DNA of 64,000 bases from Eubacterium multiforme. GTDB lineage: Bacteria > Bacillota > Clostridia > Clostridiales > Clostridiaceae. Numbering within the stretch: the first letter of the stretch is position 1; every line of letters begins with the position of its first letter. Below the pieces are notes generated by a model. It ran no database searches. It was not told the origin of the DNA and was given only the letters and a program-made list of their open reading frames with translations. This document shows, one piece after another, positions 38,486 through 47,362 of the stretch. Location: positions 62,001 to 126,000 of the forward strand of contig NZ_JAUSUF010000002.1 of the NCBI RefSeq assembly GCF_030813415.1, in the 5' to 3' direction. The position numbers and the translations under genes are program-made.

Positions 38486-39586
38486 ATGGAAAATAAAAAA
38501 AATGAGTTATATAATATAATAAATAATATAGAAAAGTCAGATAAAAATATAATGGATGAAGCTAAAGAGAGGATGGATTCTTTAGCAAAGCCTTTAGGAA
38601 GTCTTGGAGAACTTGAAAAGATAGGGATTAAAATAACTGGAATAACAGGTTCTCTTAAAAATAAATTTAAAAAGAAATGTGTTATTATATTTTCTGCTGA
38701 TAATGGAGTTTTTGAGGAAGGCGTTGCAAGTACTCCTCAATATGTAACTGTTGCCCAAACTATTAATTTTACTAAAGGGTTATCAGGTGTTGGGGTAATT
38801 GCAAAGGAAAATGGAAGTGACCTTATGATTGTTGATGTAGGAATAAATAGTTCACTTAAAATTGAAGGGGTAATAGATAGAAAAATAAGAAGGGGAACTA
38901 ATAATATAGCAAAGGGACCTGCAATGACTGAAGATGAATGTATACAGGCTATATTAACAGGTATAGAAGCCTCTAAAAAAGCTTATGATGAAGGTTATGA
39001 TGTACTAGGTGTTGGGGAAATGGGTATAGGGAATACAACAACTAGTAGTTCAGTTTTAATAGCATTAAAAGAATGTGATATTGAAGCTGCTGTAGGAAGA
39101 GGCTCAGGTCTTACAAATGATGCATTTAATAAGAAAAAGATGGTTATTAAAAAAGCTTTAGAAATTAATAAACCAAATAAAGATAATCCAATAGATATAT
39201 TAATGAAGGTTGGAGGCTTTGATTTAGCTGCAATGACAGGAGCCTTTATTGGAGCTGGTTATTATAAAATTCCAATAGTTATAGATGGATTTATATCAGT
39301 AGTTGCAGCTCTTTTAGCAGTTAAATTAAATGAAAATATAAAAGATTATTTATTTGCATCACATCTATCACAGGAAATAGGATATTCTTTGGCAATTAAT
39401 GAGTTAGAATTAAAACCTATGGTTAACTTAGATATGAGACTTGGAGAAGGAAGTGGATGTCCAATAGCCTTTTCTATAATAGATACAGCAAATGCTATTT
39501 TAAGAAATATGGCTACTTTTGAAGAGTCAGGAATTAATTGTGAATATTTAGATGAAATAAGAGATGAAAAATGTTATAAAATATAA
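38486..39586 (+). CDS. cobT: Nicotinate-nucleotide-dimethylbenzimidazole phosphoribosyltransferase
   Basis: CobT activates the lower ligand base of cobalamin by transferring phosphoribose from nicotinate mononucleotide. The 366-aa product has the DSLAKPLGSLGELE opening, FSADNGVFEEGVASTPQYVT, the GEMGIGNTTTSS motif, and the catalytic glutamate region RLGEGSGCPIAF (E321). It is the first gene of a long cobalamin operon; AAGGAG precedes the ATG. Only ~110 bp separate it from the MFS gene, too little for a cobalamin riboswitch. Confidence 0.94.
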   Translation: MENKKNELYNIINNIEKSDKNIMDEAKERMDSLAKPLGSLGELEKIGIKITGITGSLKNKFKKKCVIIFSADNGVFEEGVASTPQYVTVAQTINFTKGLSGVGVIAKENGSDLMIVDVGINSSLKIEGVIDRKIRRGTNNIAKGPAMTEDECIQAILTGIEASKKAYDEGYDVLGVGEMGIGNTTTSSSVLIALKECDIEAAVGRGSGLTNDAFNKKKMVIKKALEINKPNKDNPIDILMKVGGFDLAAMTGAFIGAGYYKIPIVIDGFISVVAALLAVKLNENIKDYLFASHLSQEIGYSLAINELELKPMVNLDMRLGEGSGCPIAFSIIDTANAILRNMATFEESGINCEYLDEIRDEKCYKI

Positions 39587-39612
39587 TTTACATAAAATTT
39601 AGGAGAATATAA

Positions 39613-40173
39613 ATGAAGATAGGAATAATAGGTGGAACTAGAAGTGGAAAATCATTTCTTGGTGAAAAATTATGTAAAAAAATAAATATTTCAGATAACA
39701 TAATATATATTGCAACAATGAAACCAAATTGCAGTGAAGATTTAAGTAGGATAGAAGGTCATTTAAATAGAAGAAAAGGGGAAAACTTTAAAACTATAGA
39801 GGCTTTTAAGGATATAAATAATATAAAAGGTAAAATTAAAGAAGATGATACTTTATTATTAGATAGTGTTACAACTTTATTAAACAATGAAATGTTTACA
39901 AAAGATGGAATAAAAGAAAAGCTACATAAAAAAATAGCTAAAGACATAAAAGAATTAAGTGAACTTTGCAAAAATATTGTAATTGTAAGTGATTATATTT
40001 TTAGTGATTCAATTATATATGAATCTTTTAGTGAAAATTATAAAAGAGAGCTTGCCTATTTAAATAGAAATATTATAGAATTTTGTGATGTTGTTATTGA
40101 ATGTACTTACAACAATTATGAAATACATAAAGGAGAAGTAGAAGGGAGAAAATTAATAAATGAAATATATTAG
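39613..40173 (+). CDS. cobU: Adenosylcobinamide kinase / cobinamide-phosphate guanylyltransferase
   Basis: CobU phosphorylates adenosylcobinamide and then forms GDP-cobinamide. The 186-aa product has the P-loop GTRSGKS (residues 7-13), IATMKPN, and a RIEGHLNRR segment holding the active-site histidine that accepts GMP. The C-terminal part lacks the usual GIVP-type motif and is diverged (SDSIIYESFSENYKRELAYL). The ORF overlaps cobS by 14 bp. A second CobU-like gene lies at 40924. Confidence 0.88.
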   Translation: MKIGIIGGTRSGKSFLGEKLCKKINISDNIIYIATMKPNCSEDLSRIEGHLNRRKGENFKTIEAFKDINNIKGKIKEDDTLLLDSVTTLLNNEMFTKDGIKEKLHKKIAKDIKELSELCKNIVIVSDYIFSDSIIYESFSENYKRELAYLNRNIIEFCDVVIECTYNNYEIHKGEVEGRKLINEIY

Positions 40174-40912
40174 AAGTTTTCTTATGGCAGTATCAATGTT
40201 TTCAGTAATACCTGCTCCAAGATATAAATGGGATGATAAAAATACAAGGCATATATTAAAGTTTTATCCAGCAGTTGGATTAATAATAGGAATACTTTGG
40301 TTTGCACTTTATAATATACTTAAATATTTTAATATAAATATTGTACTAATAAGTGCTATACTTTTAATATTTCCTATATTTATTACTGGAATGCTTCATT
40401 TAGATGGGTATATGGATATATGTGATGCAATTTTATCAAGAAGAGATAGGGAAGAAAAGCTTAGAATACTTAAAGACTCTTGTACTGGAGCTTTTTCTGT
40501 AATAAGTGTAATAATATTATTAATAATTGAATTTGCATCTATTTATACAATATTAAGTGATAATAAAAATGTTTTATTTTTATTATTTATTCCTATAATA
40601 TCAAGAAGCTTTATGGCACTTATAATATTAATAAAAAAAGAAATAAAAGAAAGTACCTTAGTAAAAATTTTTAAAACTAAGACAAATTCCTTTGATAGAG
40701 GGCTGCAAGTTATAATATTAATAGTTCTATTAATTATTATATTTTTTACTATGGGAATATTATATGACGGAATTTTAATTATAATGTGCTTAGCTATGTT
40801 ATATAAAACAGATAGAAATATTAAGGAACTTGGGGGAATAAATGGTGATGTAGCAGGTTATGGGTTAATTATTGGTGAAGCTACAGGATTATTATTATTA
40901 GCATTAATATAG
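40160..40912 (+). CDS. cobS: Adenosylcobinamide-GDP ribazoletransferase (cobalamin synthase)
   Basis: CobS joins GDP-cobinamide and alpha-ribazole (phosphate) at the membrane to complete the cobalamin nucleotide loop. The 250-aa protein has about six to seven membrane helices, the N-terminal MFSVIPAPRYKW motif, the metal-binding GMLHLDGYMDICDAI loop and the C-terminal NGDVAGYGLIIGE. It begins inside cobU. Confidence 0.92.
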   Translation: MKYIRSFLMAVSMFSVIPAPRYKWDDKNTRHILKFYPAVGLIIGILWFALYNILKYFNINIVLISAILLIFPIFITGMLHLDGYMDICDAILSRRDREEKLRILKDSCTGAFSVISVIILLIIEFASIYTILSDNKNVLFLLFIPIISRSFMALIILIKKEIKESTLVKIFKTKTNSFDRGLQVIILIVLLIIIFFTMGILYDGILIIMCLAMLYKTDRNIKELGGINGDVAGYGLIIGEATGLLLLALI

Positions 40913-40923
40913 GAGAGAAAAAT

Positions 40924-41304
40924 ATGATATTAGTTTTTGGAGGAGCTTATAATGGTAAGTTATCCTATGTAAAAAATAAATATAAAATAAGTAATGAAGA
41001 TATATTTTACTGTAATTGTGACAAACTTAACTTTAATAAAAAAGTTATATCAGGATTTCACATATTTGTTAGGGAAAGAATTTTAAATAATAAAGATGTT
41101 TTAAAGTACATAGAAGATAATATAGAGAATTTAAAAGATAAGATAATTATTACTGACGATATAGGTTCTGGAATAGTTCCTCTTGAAAAGAAAGATAGAG
41201 TATGGAGAGATGAACATGGAAGAGCTATTCAGTATTTAACTTTAAATAGTGAAAAGGTTATAAGAGTATTTTTAGGAATAGAGAAGGTTTTAAAGGATGT
41301 ATAA
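40924..41304 (+). CDS. Short CobU-like protein
   Basis: The 126-aa product looks like a shortened CobU paralogue. Its start FGGAYNGKLSYV resembles the CobU P-loop but lacks the final Ser/Thr of GxxxxGK[ST]. Its end IGSGIVPLEKKDRVWRDEHG with IQYLTLNSEKVIRVF matches the CobU C-terminal region well. The middle with the guanylylation histidine is missing. It overlaps the next gene by 8 bp and stays in frame, so it is probably a functional short form, not debris. Role unknown. Confidence 0.72.
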   Translation: MILVFGGAYNGKLSYVKNKYKISNEDIFYCNCDKLNFNKKVISGFHIFVRERILNNKDVLKYIEDNIENLKDKIIITDDIGSGIVPLEKKDRVWRDEHGRAIQYLTLNSEKVIRVFLGIEKVLKDV

Positions 41305-41893
41305 ATTAAAATTATATTTAATAAGACATGGAAAAACTGAAGCTAATGAAAAAAGATTATATTGTGGAGTAACAGATATATCTCTTACAAAAGAAGGAAG
41401 AGAAGAGTTAGTAAAACTAAAAAAGCCTTATAGGGATATAGATGGATATTATACAACAGGATTAAAAAGAACTAATGAAACAATGAATATATTATTTGAT
41501 ACCTGTAAGTATGTAGTTGAGGAAGGTTTTAGAGAATATAATTTTGGAGATTTTGAAATGAAAGGTTATGAAGAATTAAAAACCTTAAAGGATTATATAA
41601 ATTGGATAGAGGATACAGAAGGAAATTATATTATTAAAAATGGAGAAAGTAAAAAACAATATAGGGAAAGAACAAAATTAACATTTAAATCCTTTATAAA
41701 TAAACTTATAAAAGAAAATAAAAAAAATGTTATATTAGTATGTCATGGAGGAACTATAGGAACTATTTTAGAAGAGTTTTATAGTAATGAAAAAGATTTA
41801 TTTAAATGGCAGCCACCTTGTGGAAGAGGTTATGTACTTAACATATTAATAAATAATGAAAATATTAGAATTAGTAGTATATCTAATATTTAA
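41297..41893 (+). CDS. cobC: Histidine-phosphatase family protein, probable alpha-ribazole phosphatase
   Basis: The 198-aa protein has the phosphoglycerate-mutase/CobC motif LIRHGKTEANEKR with the catalytic histidine, a FREYNFGDFEMKGYEEL segment and the second histidine motif VCHGGTIGTIL. In a cobalamin operon this is most likely CobC, which removes phosphate from alpha-ribazole 5'-phosphate or adenosylcobalamin phosphate. The assignment rests on context, since the family is broad. Confidence 0.82.
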   Translation: MYKLKLYLIRHGKTEANEKRLYCGVTDISLTKEGREELVKLKKPYRDIDGYYTTGLKRTNETMNILFDTCKYVVEEGFREYNFGDFEMKGYEELKTLKDYINWIEDTEGNYIIKNGESKKQYRERTKLTFKSFINKLIKENKKNVILVCHGGTIGTILEEFYSNEKDLFKWQPPCGRGYVLNILINNENIRISSISNI

Positions 41894-41926
41894 AAATAAA
41901 TAAGTTTTACATAGGAGGTTACATAT

Positions 41927-42850
41927 ATGAGAAATTTAAAAAATTTTAAAATATCTGCTTTAATACTTTCTCTTATACTAGTTTTAGGTATTTTTGCAGG
42001 TTGTACAAACAAAACTAAAACTATGAAAGATAGAGCAGGAAATGACTTTAATGTACCTAAGAAAATGGATAGAATAATATCTACTGCACCATCTAATACA
42101 GAAATTTTAGTAGCATTAGGTCTTGGAGATAAAATAATTGCAACAGATAAATATTCAAAAGATATAGAGGGTGTAAATAAAGATGCCACTACATTAGACT
42201 TTTTACATCCAGATGCTGAAAAGATAGTATCCCTTAAACCAGATATAATAATTGCATCAACTCATAATAAAGCAGGTGGTAGCGATCCATTTAAAGCTAT
42301 TAAAGATGCAAAAATACCAGTTGTATATATTAAAAGCAGCGAAAACATAGAAGGAATATATGGAGATATTGAATTTTTAGCTAAACTAACTAATACAGAA
42401 GATAAAGGAAAAGAATTAGTTTCTAATATGAAAAAGGAAATAGATAGTATAAAAAAAGTTGGAGATAAAATAAAAAATAAAAAGACTGTTTATTTTGAAA
42501 TAGGTTCAAGTCCTTCACTTTATAGTTTTGGAGAAGGAACTTTCTTAAATGAAATGATAGATATAATTGGAGCAAAAAATATATTTAGTAGCGATAAAGG
42601 ATGGATTTCACCTAGTGCAGAATCAGTTATAGAAAAAAATCCAGATGTTATTTTAACAAATGTAAATTATATAAAAGACCCTGTTAAAAAAATTGAAGAA
42701 AGAAAAGGATGGAATACTATAAAGGCTGTTAAAAATAAAGCTGTATATCAAATAGATACAAACTCATCATCACGTCCATCACAGCATATTATAAAAGCTT
42801 TAAAAGAAATGGCAAAGGATATATATCCAAATGAGTACAAGAACTTTTAG
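41927..42850 (+). CDS. Cobalamin-type ABC transporter substrate-binding lipoprotein
   Basis: The 307-aa protein starts with a basic-hydrophobic signal ending in a lipobox (IFAGC, Cys near 26) and continues as a class III helical-backbone binding protein (RIISTAPSNTEILVALGLGDKI; DIIIASTH). It is anchored outside the membrane and delivers ligand to the permease. Placement with FecCD-type permease and ATPase in a cobalamin operon suggests B12 or cobinamide (BtuF-like), although the family also takes siderophores and haem. Confidence 0.85.
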   Translation: MRNLKNFKISALILSLILVLGIFAGCTNKTKTMKDRAGNDFNVPKKMDRIISTAPSNTEILVALGLGDKIIATDKYSKDIEGVNKDATTLDFLHPDAEKIVSLKPDIIIASTHNKAGGSDPFKAIKDAKIPVVYIKSSENIEGIYGDIEFLAKLTNTEDKGKELVSNMKKEIDSIKKVGDKIKNKKTVYFEIGSSPSLYSFGEGTFLNEMIDIIGAKNIFSSDKGWISPSAESVIEKNPDVILTNVNYIKDPVKKIEERKGWNTIKAVKNKAVYQIDTNSSSRPSQHIIKALKEMAKDIYPNEYKNF

Positions 42851-43859
42851 TAAGAGAAAAAAAGCTTTATTAACTATTCCTATAGCTTTTTTAATAATAT
42901 GTATTGGAACTTCTATTGGAAGTTCCAATATTAATTTATTTGATATTTTTTCAATAATAGGAAATAAAGTTTTAAATATTCCTTTAGGTTATAGAATAAC
43001 AGGGCAAGAGGTTGCAATTATATGGGAACTTAGATTTCCAAGAGTTTTATTAGCATTTTTAATAGGAGGGGCTTTATCAGTAAGTGGTGCAGCCATTCAA
43101 TCTATTTTAAAAAATCCATTAGCATCTCCTTATACTTTAGGTGTTTCATCAGGTGCAGGCCTTGGAGCTGCTTTAGTAATAATTTTTGGATTTAATGTTT
43201 CATTTTTAGGAGATTTTACTTTACCAATAGTTGGCTTTATATTTGGGTTACTTACGGTTATAATAGTAATATCATTTTCAAAAAGAGTAGATATATTTTT
43301 ATCTAATAACACTATAATATTAGCAGGAATGGTGTTTTCCTTATTTTTAAATGCCATACTTACAACAGCTGGAGCTTTAAATGGAGATAGCCTAAAGGCA
43401 ATTTCACTTTGGCAGATGGGATCCTTTTCCATGAAAGGCTGGAGCTATGTTTGCGCATTTATTCCTTTTTTACTTATAGGAATGGTTGGGATTTCACTTT
43501 ATACAAAGGAAATGGATATATTAACCTTTGGTGAAGATAATGCAAAGTCAGTTGGAGTAGATACTAACAAAGTAAAAACAAGGCTTTTTGTTTTTACTGC
43601 AGTTTTAGCAGGAAGTGCAATATCTTTAAGTGGTATAATTGGATTTATAGATTTAATAGCGCCACATATTGTAAGGAAGATTTTTGGAGCTAAACATAAT
43701 TTAGTAATACCTATGTCTTTTATATTAGGAGGAAGTTTAATGGTAATTACAGATTTAATATCTAGAACTATAATATCACCATCAGAACTTCCAATAGGAG
43801 CAATTACAGCATTAATAGGGGCACCATTTTTTGCTTATATATATTTTAAAAAGAAGTAG
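42831..43859 (+). CDS. FecCD/BtuC-family ABC permease
   Basis: The 342-aa protein has about ten membrane helices and the typical segments LRFPRVLLAFLIGGALSVSG, LKNPLASPYTLGVSSGAGLG and GFIDLIAPHIVRK (the ATPase-coupling region). It overlaps the 3' end of the binding-protein gene by 20 bp, showing tight coupling. Probably forms the B12/corrinoid importer with its neighbours. Confidence 0.9.
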   Translation: MSTRTFSKRKKALLTIPIAFLIICIGTSIGSSNINLFDIFSIIGNKVLNIPLGYRITGQEVAIIWELRFPRVLLAFLIGGALSVSGAAIQSILKNPLASPYTLGVSSGAGLGAALVIIFGFNVSFLGDFTLPIVGFIFGLLTVIIVISFSKRVDIFLSNNTIILAGMVFSLFLNAILTTAGALNGDSLKAISLWQMGSFSMKGWSYVCAFIPFLLIGMVGISLYTKEMDILTFGEDNAKSVGVDTNKVKTRLFVFTAVLAGSAISLSGIIGFIDLIAPHIVRKIFGAKHNLVIPMSFILGGSLMVITDLISRTIISPSELPIGAITALIGAPFFAYIYFKKK

Positions 43860-43867
43860 GTGTAAAA

Positions 43868-44623
43868 GTGATAGAAGTTAAAAATGTATATACAGGATAT
43901 AATAAAATTAATATTATTAAAGATATAAGTTTTAAAGTGAATAAAAATGAATTATTTTGTATAATAGGACCTAATGGATGTGGAAAAAGTACTTTATTAA
44001 AAGCAATAGCAAATATTAATGATTATAAAGGGAGCATAAAAATATTTAATAAAGAGATAAAGGATTTTAATAGAAAAGATTTAGCTAAGAATATAGCATT
44101 AATGTCTCAAATAACAGAAATATACTTTTCTTATACTGTATATGATACTATTTCTTTAGGAAGGTATTCTCATATAAATGGAGCCTTTTCTACTTTAAGT
44201 TTAGATGATAAAATAATTGTTGAAAATGTAATTAAGGATTTATCTTTAACTAATATTAAAGATAAATATATTAGTGAACTTTCAGGAGGACAACTTCAAA
44301 GGGTATTTTTGGCAAGAACAATAGTACAAGATCCAAAAGTTATATTACTAGATGAACCAACTAATCATTTAGATTTTAAACATCAAATAGAACTTTTGGA
44401 TAATATAAAAAAGTGGTGTAAAGCAGGAGACAGAGCAGTAATAGGTGTTTTACATGATTTAAATTTAGTAAATTTATATGCAGATAGAGTTGCCCTTATA
44501 GATAATGGGAAAATAGTAGATATAGATTATAGTGAAAATATTTTAAAGTCTAAAAAACTTGAAGATGTTTATGGAATAAATATAAGAGAATTTATGTTAA
44601 AAGTTTTAGAAAAGTGGAATTAA
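43868..44623 (+). CDS. Cobalamin/iron-siderophore-type ABC ATPase
   Basis: The 251-aa protein has Walker A GPNGCGKST, the Q-loop region MSQITEIYFSYTVYDTISLGR, signature LSGGQLQRVFLAR, Walker B VILLDEPTNHLD and the H-loop VLHDLNL. The start is GTG, 8 bp after the permease. It energises the importer encoded upstream. Confidence 0.92.
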   Translation: MIEVKNVYTGYNKINIIKDISFKVNKNELFCIIGPNGCGKSTLLKAIANINDYKGSIKIFNKEIKDFNRKDLAKNIALMSQITEIYFSYTVYDTISLGRYSHINGAFSTLSLDDKIIVENVIKDLSLTNIKDKYISELSGGQLQRVFLARTIVQDPKVILLDEPTNHLDFKHQIELLDNIKKWCKAGDRAVIGVLHDLNLVNLYADRVALIDNGKIVDIDYSENILKSKKLEDVYGINIREFMLKVLEKWN

Positions 44624-44635
44624 GGAGAAGAAAAA

Positions 44636-45289
44636 ATGGAAAAGTTTATTTTATCATATAGTTGTGGAAAAGATAGCACATTATCATTATATAGATTAAT
44701 AGAAAAAGGATATATTCCAGTAGGCCTTATTGTAACGGTGAATAAAGATGAAGATAAATCTTGGTTCCATGGAATACCAAGTGATATATTAGACAAAGTA
44801 TCAGAAGCATTGTCTATTCCTCTTATAAAGGTTAATTGTGTAGGAGATGAATATGAAAAAGCTTTTGAAGAAGCATTAAACAAAGGGAAGGCTATGGGAG
44901 CTAAGTTTTGTGCCTTTGGAGATATAGATATAGATAGACATAGAACTTGGTGTACAGATAGATGTAACAATGTAAATATGGAAGCAAAATTTCCTCTTTG
45001 GCAGGAAGATAGAGAAAAACTAACTAAAGAATTTATAGATAATGGATTTAAAAGCATAATAAAATGTTGTAATGATACTGAGTTAGATGAAAGCTATTTA
45101 GGAAAGGTTTTAACTCATTCTCTTGTAGAAAAAATAAAAAAAACAGGTGCAGATCCTTGTGGTGAAAATGGAGAATATCATACCTTTGTTTATGATGGAC
45201 CTATTTTTAAAAATGAAATAAATTTTAAAATAGGTGAGAAATTTAAAAATAATAATTATAATCATATTTTAATTACAGATAATTTATAG
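44636..45289 (+). CDS. DUF71/COG2102 ATP-pyrophosphatase (diphthine-ammonia-ligase family), B12-linked
   Basis: The 217-aa protein has the PP-loop ATPase motif SYSCGKDSTLSLYRL near the N-terminus and a family middle region with FGDIDIDRHRTWCTDRC, and ends with PCGENGEYHTFVYDGP. In archaea and eukaryotes this family makes diphthamide, which bacteria lack. Comparative genomics has linked a bacterial subgroup with B12 salvage genes. Here it lies between the corrinoid importer and cobQ, supporting that link; the reaction is unknown. Confidence 0.82.
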   Translation: MEKFILSYSCGKDSTLSLYRLIEKGYIPVGLIVTVNKDEDKSWFHGIPSDILDKVSEALSIPLIKVNCVGDEYEKAFEEALNKGKAMGAKFCAFGDIDIDRHRTWCTDRCNNVNMEAKFPLWQEDREKLTKEFIDNGFKSIIKCCNDTELDESYLGKVLTHSLVEKIKKTGADPCGENGEYHTFVYDGPIFKNEINFKIGEKFKNNNYNHILITDNL

Positions 45290-45300
45290 AGGTGAATATA

Positions 45301-46839
45301 ATGAAAAAGAATATAATGGTTTTAGGAACTGCATCTTCTGTAGGAAAGAGTACTGTTTTGACAGCTTTATGTAGAGTTTTAAAGAAAAAAGGATATGATG
45401 TAGCACCTTTTAAAGGAATTAATGTATCTTTAAATTCAACTAAAAATAAAATGGGTGAAGAAATTGCTAAAGCTCAATTTATTCAATCAGAAGCTTGTGA
45501 AATAACTCCAAAAGGAATAATGAATCCTATTTTAATTAAGCCATCTTCAGATAATAAAGCTAAAATATTTGTTAATGGAAAATCCTATTGTAATAAAGAA
45601 AATTGTAATGATGATGAAGTAAACAAAGATTTAAAGGAGTTTTTAAAGGAAGGTTTTGAAAAATTATCAAAAGAATATGATAATATAATTGTTGAGGGAA
45701 GAGGAAGTGCCTTTGATGTAAATGAAAAATGCAATGAAATGTCAAACTTTTATATAGCAAACTTAACAAATTCAGATGTAATATTAGTAGGGAATGATGA
45801 AAAAGGTGGAGCACTTCCATCAATTTATGGAACTGTAATGTTACTTAAAGAGGAAGAGAGAAAATTAATAAAAGGAATAATAATAAATAAAGTTAAAGGT
45901 GATATAAAGGAATTTAAGAATAATATAGCTATTCTTGAAGAAAAGTTAAATATACCAGTTTTAGGTGTATTACCTTATAAAGAATTAACAATAGAAAATG
46001 AGGAAACAGTTACAAAAAGGCTTAGAAGCAATAAGAGAAGCGGACTTAATATTGCTATAATAAAATTGCAGCATATATCAAATATTACAGATTTTTATCC
46101 TTTAGAACTTGAAAAGAATGTTAATATAAGATATGTAAAAACTCCAAATGAGCTAGAAGGAGCTAATTTAATAATATTACCTGGAAGCAAAAGTATAACT
46201 TATGATTTAGAATATATTAAATCAAATGGATTATATGATAAAATAATAGAATTACAAAAAAATGGGGCTACAGTAATGGGTATATGTGGTGGATTCCAGA
46301 TGTTAGGTAAAAATATAATTGACTCCTCATCTAATGAAGAAGATAATAAGATTATAAAGGGTTTTAATATGTTACCCCTTAATACTACATTATCTTCTGA
46401 TAAAAAAACAGCTATTTCAAATGGAATTGTCTGTTCTATGAAAAATGAATTAAAAAGTCTTTCTAACATAAGAGTTTATGGATATGAAGTTCATAATGGT
46501 TTTGGAGAAATGCTAGATAATGGAGAAGTATTTATTATTGATAAAAATAATAATGTAATAGGTCTTTGCAATGAAAAGGGCGATGTATTTGGAACTTATA
46601 TTCATGGAATATTAGAAGGCGAAGAATTTAGAAAAAATTTGATAAATGATTTAAAGAAAAAATATAATGTAGTTATTGAAAACAGCAAGGAAGAAAAAGA
46701 ACATTATAAAAAATATAAATTAGAACAATATGATAATTTAGGTGAATTTTTTGAAGAACATATAAATATGGATAAAATTTTAGAAATACTAAATAATGAA
46801 AAAGAGGAGGGAACTAAGGAGAAATCTTTAGAAGAGTAA
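45301..46839 (+). CDS. cobQ: Cobyric acid synthase
   Basis: CobQ (CbiP) amidates side chains b, d, e and g of adenosylcobyrinic acid a,c-diamide using glutamine and ATP. The 512-aa protein has the N-terminal dethiobiotin-synthetase-like domain (GTASSVGKSTVLTALCR, DVAPFKGINVSLNS), then the glutamine amidotransferase domain with LPGSKSITYDL, the nucleophile region MGICGGFQMLG (Cys near 328) and GTYIHGILEG. AGAGGTGA lies 6 bp before the ATG at 45301; a GTG at 45292 overlaps that site. Confidence 0.93.
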   Translation: MKKNIMVLGTASSVGKSTVLTALCRVLKKKGYDVAPFKGINVSLNSTKNKMGEEIAKAQFIQSEACEITPKGIMNPILIKPSSDNKAKIFVNGKSYCNKENCNDDEVNKDLKEFLKEGFEKLSKEYDNIIVEGRGSAFDVNEKCNEMSNFYIANLTNSDVILVGNDEKGGALPSIYGTVMLLKEEERKLIKGIIINKVKGDIKEFKNNIAILEEKLNIPVLGVLPYKELTIENEETVTKRLRSNKRSGLNIAIIKLQHISNITDFYPLELEKNVNIRYVKTPNELEGANLIILPGSKSITYDLEYIKSNGLYDKIIELQKNGATVMGICGGFQMLGKNIIDSSSNEEDNKIIKGFNMLPLNTTLSSDKKTAISNGIVCSMKNELKSLSNIRVYGYEVHNGFGEMLDNGEVFIIDKNNNVIGLCNEKGDVFGTYIHGILEGEEFRKNLINDLKKKYNVVIENSKEEKEHYKKYKLEQYDNLGEFFEEHINMDKILEILNNEKEEGTKEKSLEE

Positions 46840-46840
46840 T

Positions 46841-47158
46841 ATGAATTATGTATTAAATGTACTAGCTATAGCTGGAATGTTTTATATTCTAGATCTTTTT
46901 TGGAGACATAGTAAATTATATAAATCTATAGCTTCAAATAAAATAATAAATAAAAAAAACACTAAGATAATATTAGCATTAATATCAGTAATATTAATTG
47001 TAATTTGTATATTTTTAGAAAAAATATTTAGTGGATATTTATTAGGCGAAGATAAGATGAAGCTTTTAATTAAAGGTTCTAGTTTACTAGTATTATATTT
47101 TGTAACTTCATTTATATTTAATGATAATTACACACAAAAAACAGATAGCACAAAATAA
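46841..47158 (+). CDS. Small membrane protein of unknown function, last gene of the cobalamin operon
   Basis: The 105-aa product has about three hydrophobic helices (roughly 2-19, 43-61, 77-94) and a basic loop between the first two. I do not recognise a family. The ATG comes 1 bp after the cobQ stop, with AGGAG within the cobQ tail, so it is translated with the operon. Its last ~9 codons form the left arm of the operon terminator. A role in corrinoid transport or membrane anchoring of assembly enzymes is possible but not shown. Confidence 0.7.
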   Translation: MNYVLNVLAIAGMFYILDLFWRHSKLYKSIASNKIINKKNTKIILALISVILIVICIFLEKIFSGYLLGEDKMKLLIKGSSLLVLYFVTSFIFNDNYTQKTDSTK

Positions 47159-47182
47159 TGTGTTATCTGTTTTTTGTGTGTT
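47130..47182 (+). terminator. Strong terminator of the cobalamin operon, overlapping the last gene
   Basis: A ~22-bp stem (CACACAAAAAACAGATA opposing TATCTGTTTTTTGTGTG, one G-T pair near the loop) surrounds the stop codon of the last gene. The left arm is coding. The internal T-run on the right arm can act as the U tract. Confidence 0.8.
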
Positions 47183-47322
47183 AGGCATATTTTAATAAGA
47201 GCTAATTAATATTAAAAAATACAATTATATTTCTTAAATAAAATACTCGTAAATGATGATTAAAATAAAAACAAAAAAACTAAGAAACACAAAAAATTAA
47301 AAAATATAAAATTTAATAGGAA

Positions 47323-47348
47323 ACTTCCATAATATAAATTATGGAAGT
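47323..47348. repeat. Perfect 11-bp inverted repeat upstream of the alcohol dehydrogenase
   Basis: ACTTCCATAAT and ATTATGGAAGT flank a 4-bp centre. No T-run follows on the + strand, so it is not a normal terminator for the cobalamin operon. Operator or hairpin role unknown. The 305-bp gap 47159-47463 otherwise holds only the operon terminator, the palindrome at 47363 and the promoter. Confidence 0.7.
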
Positions 47349-47362
47349 AATAAAATAAAAAA

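Noticed and set aside
47323-47348. Inverted repeat as the cobalamin-operon terminator
   Set aside because: It has no T-run on the + strand, and a much better terminator lies at 47130-47182.
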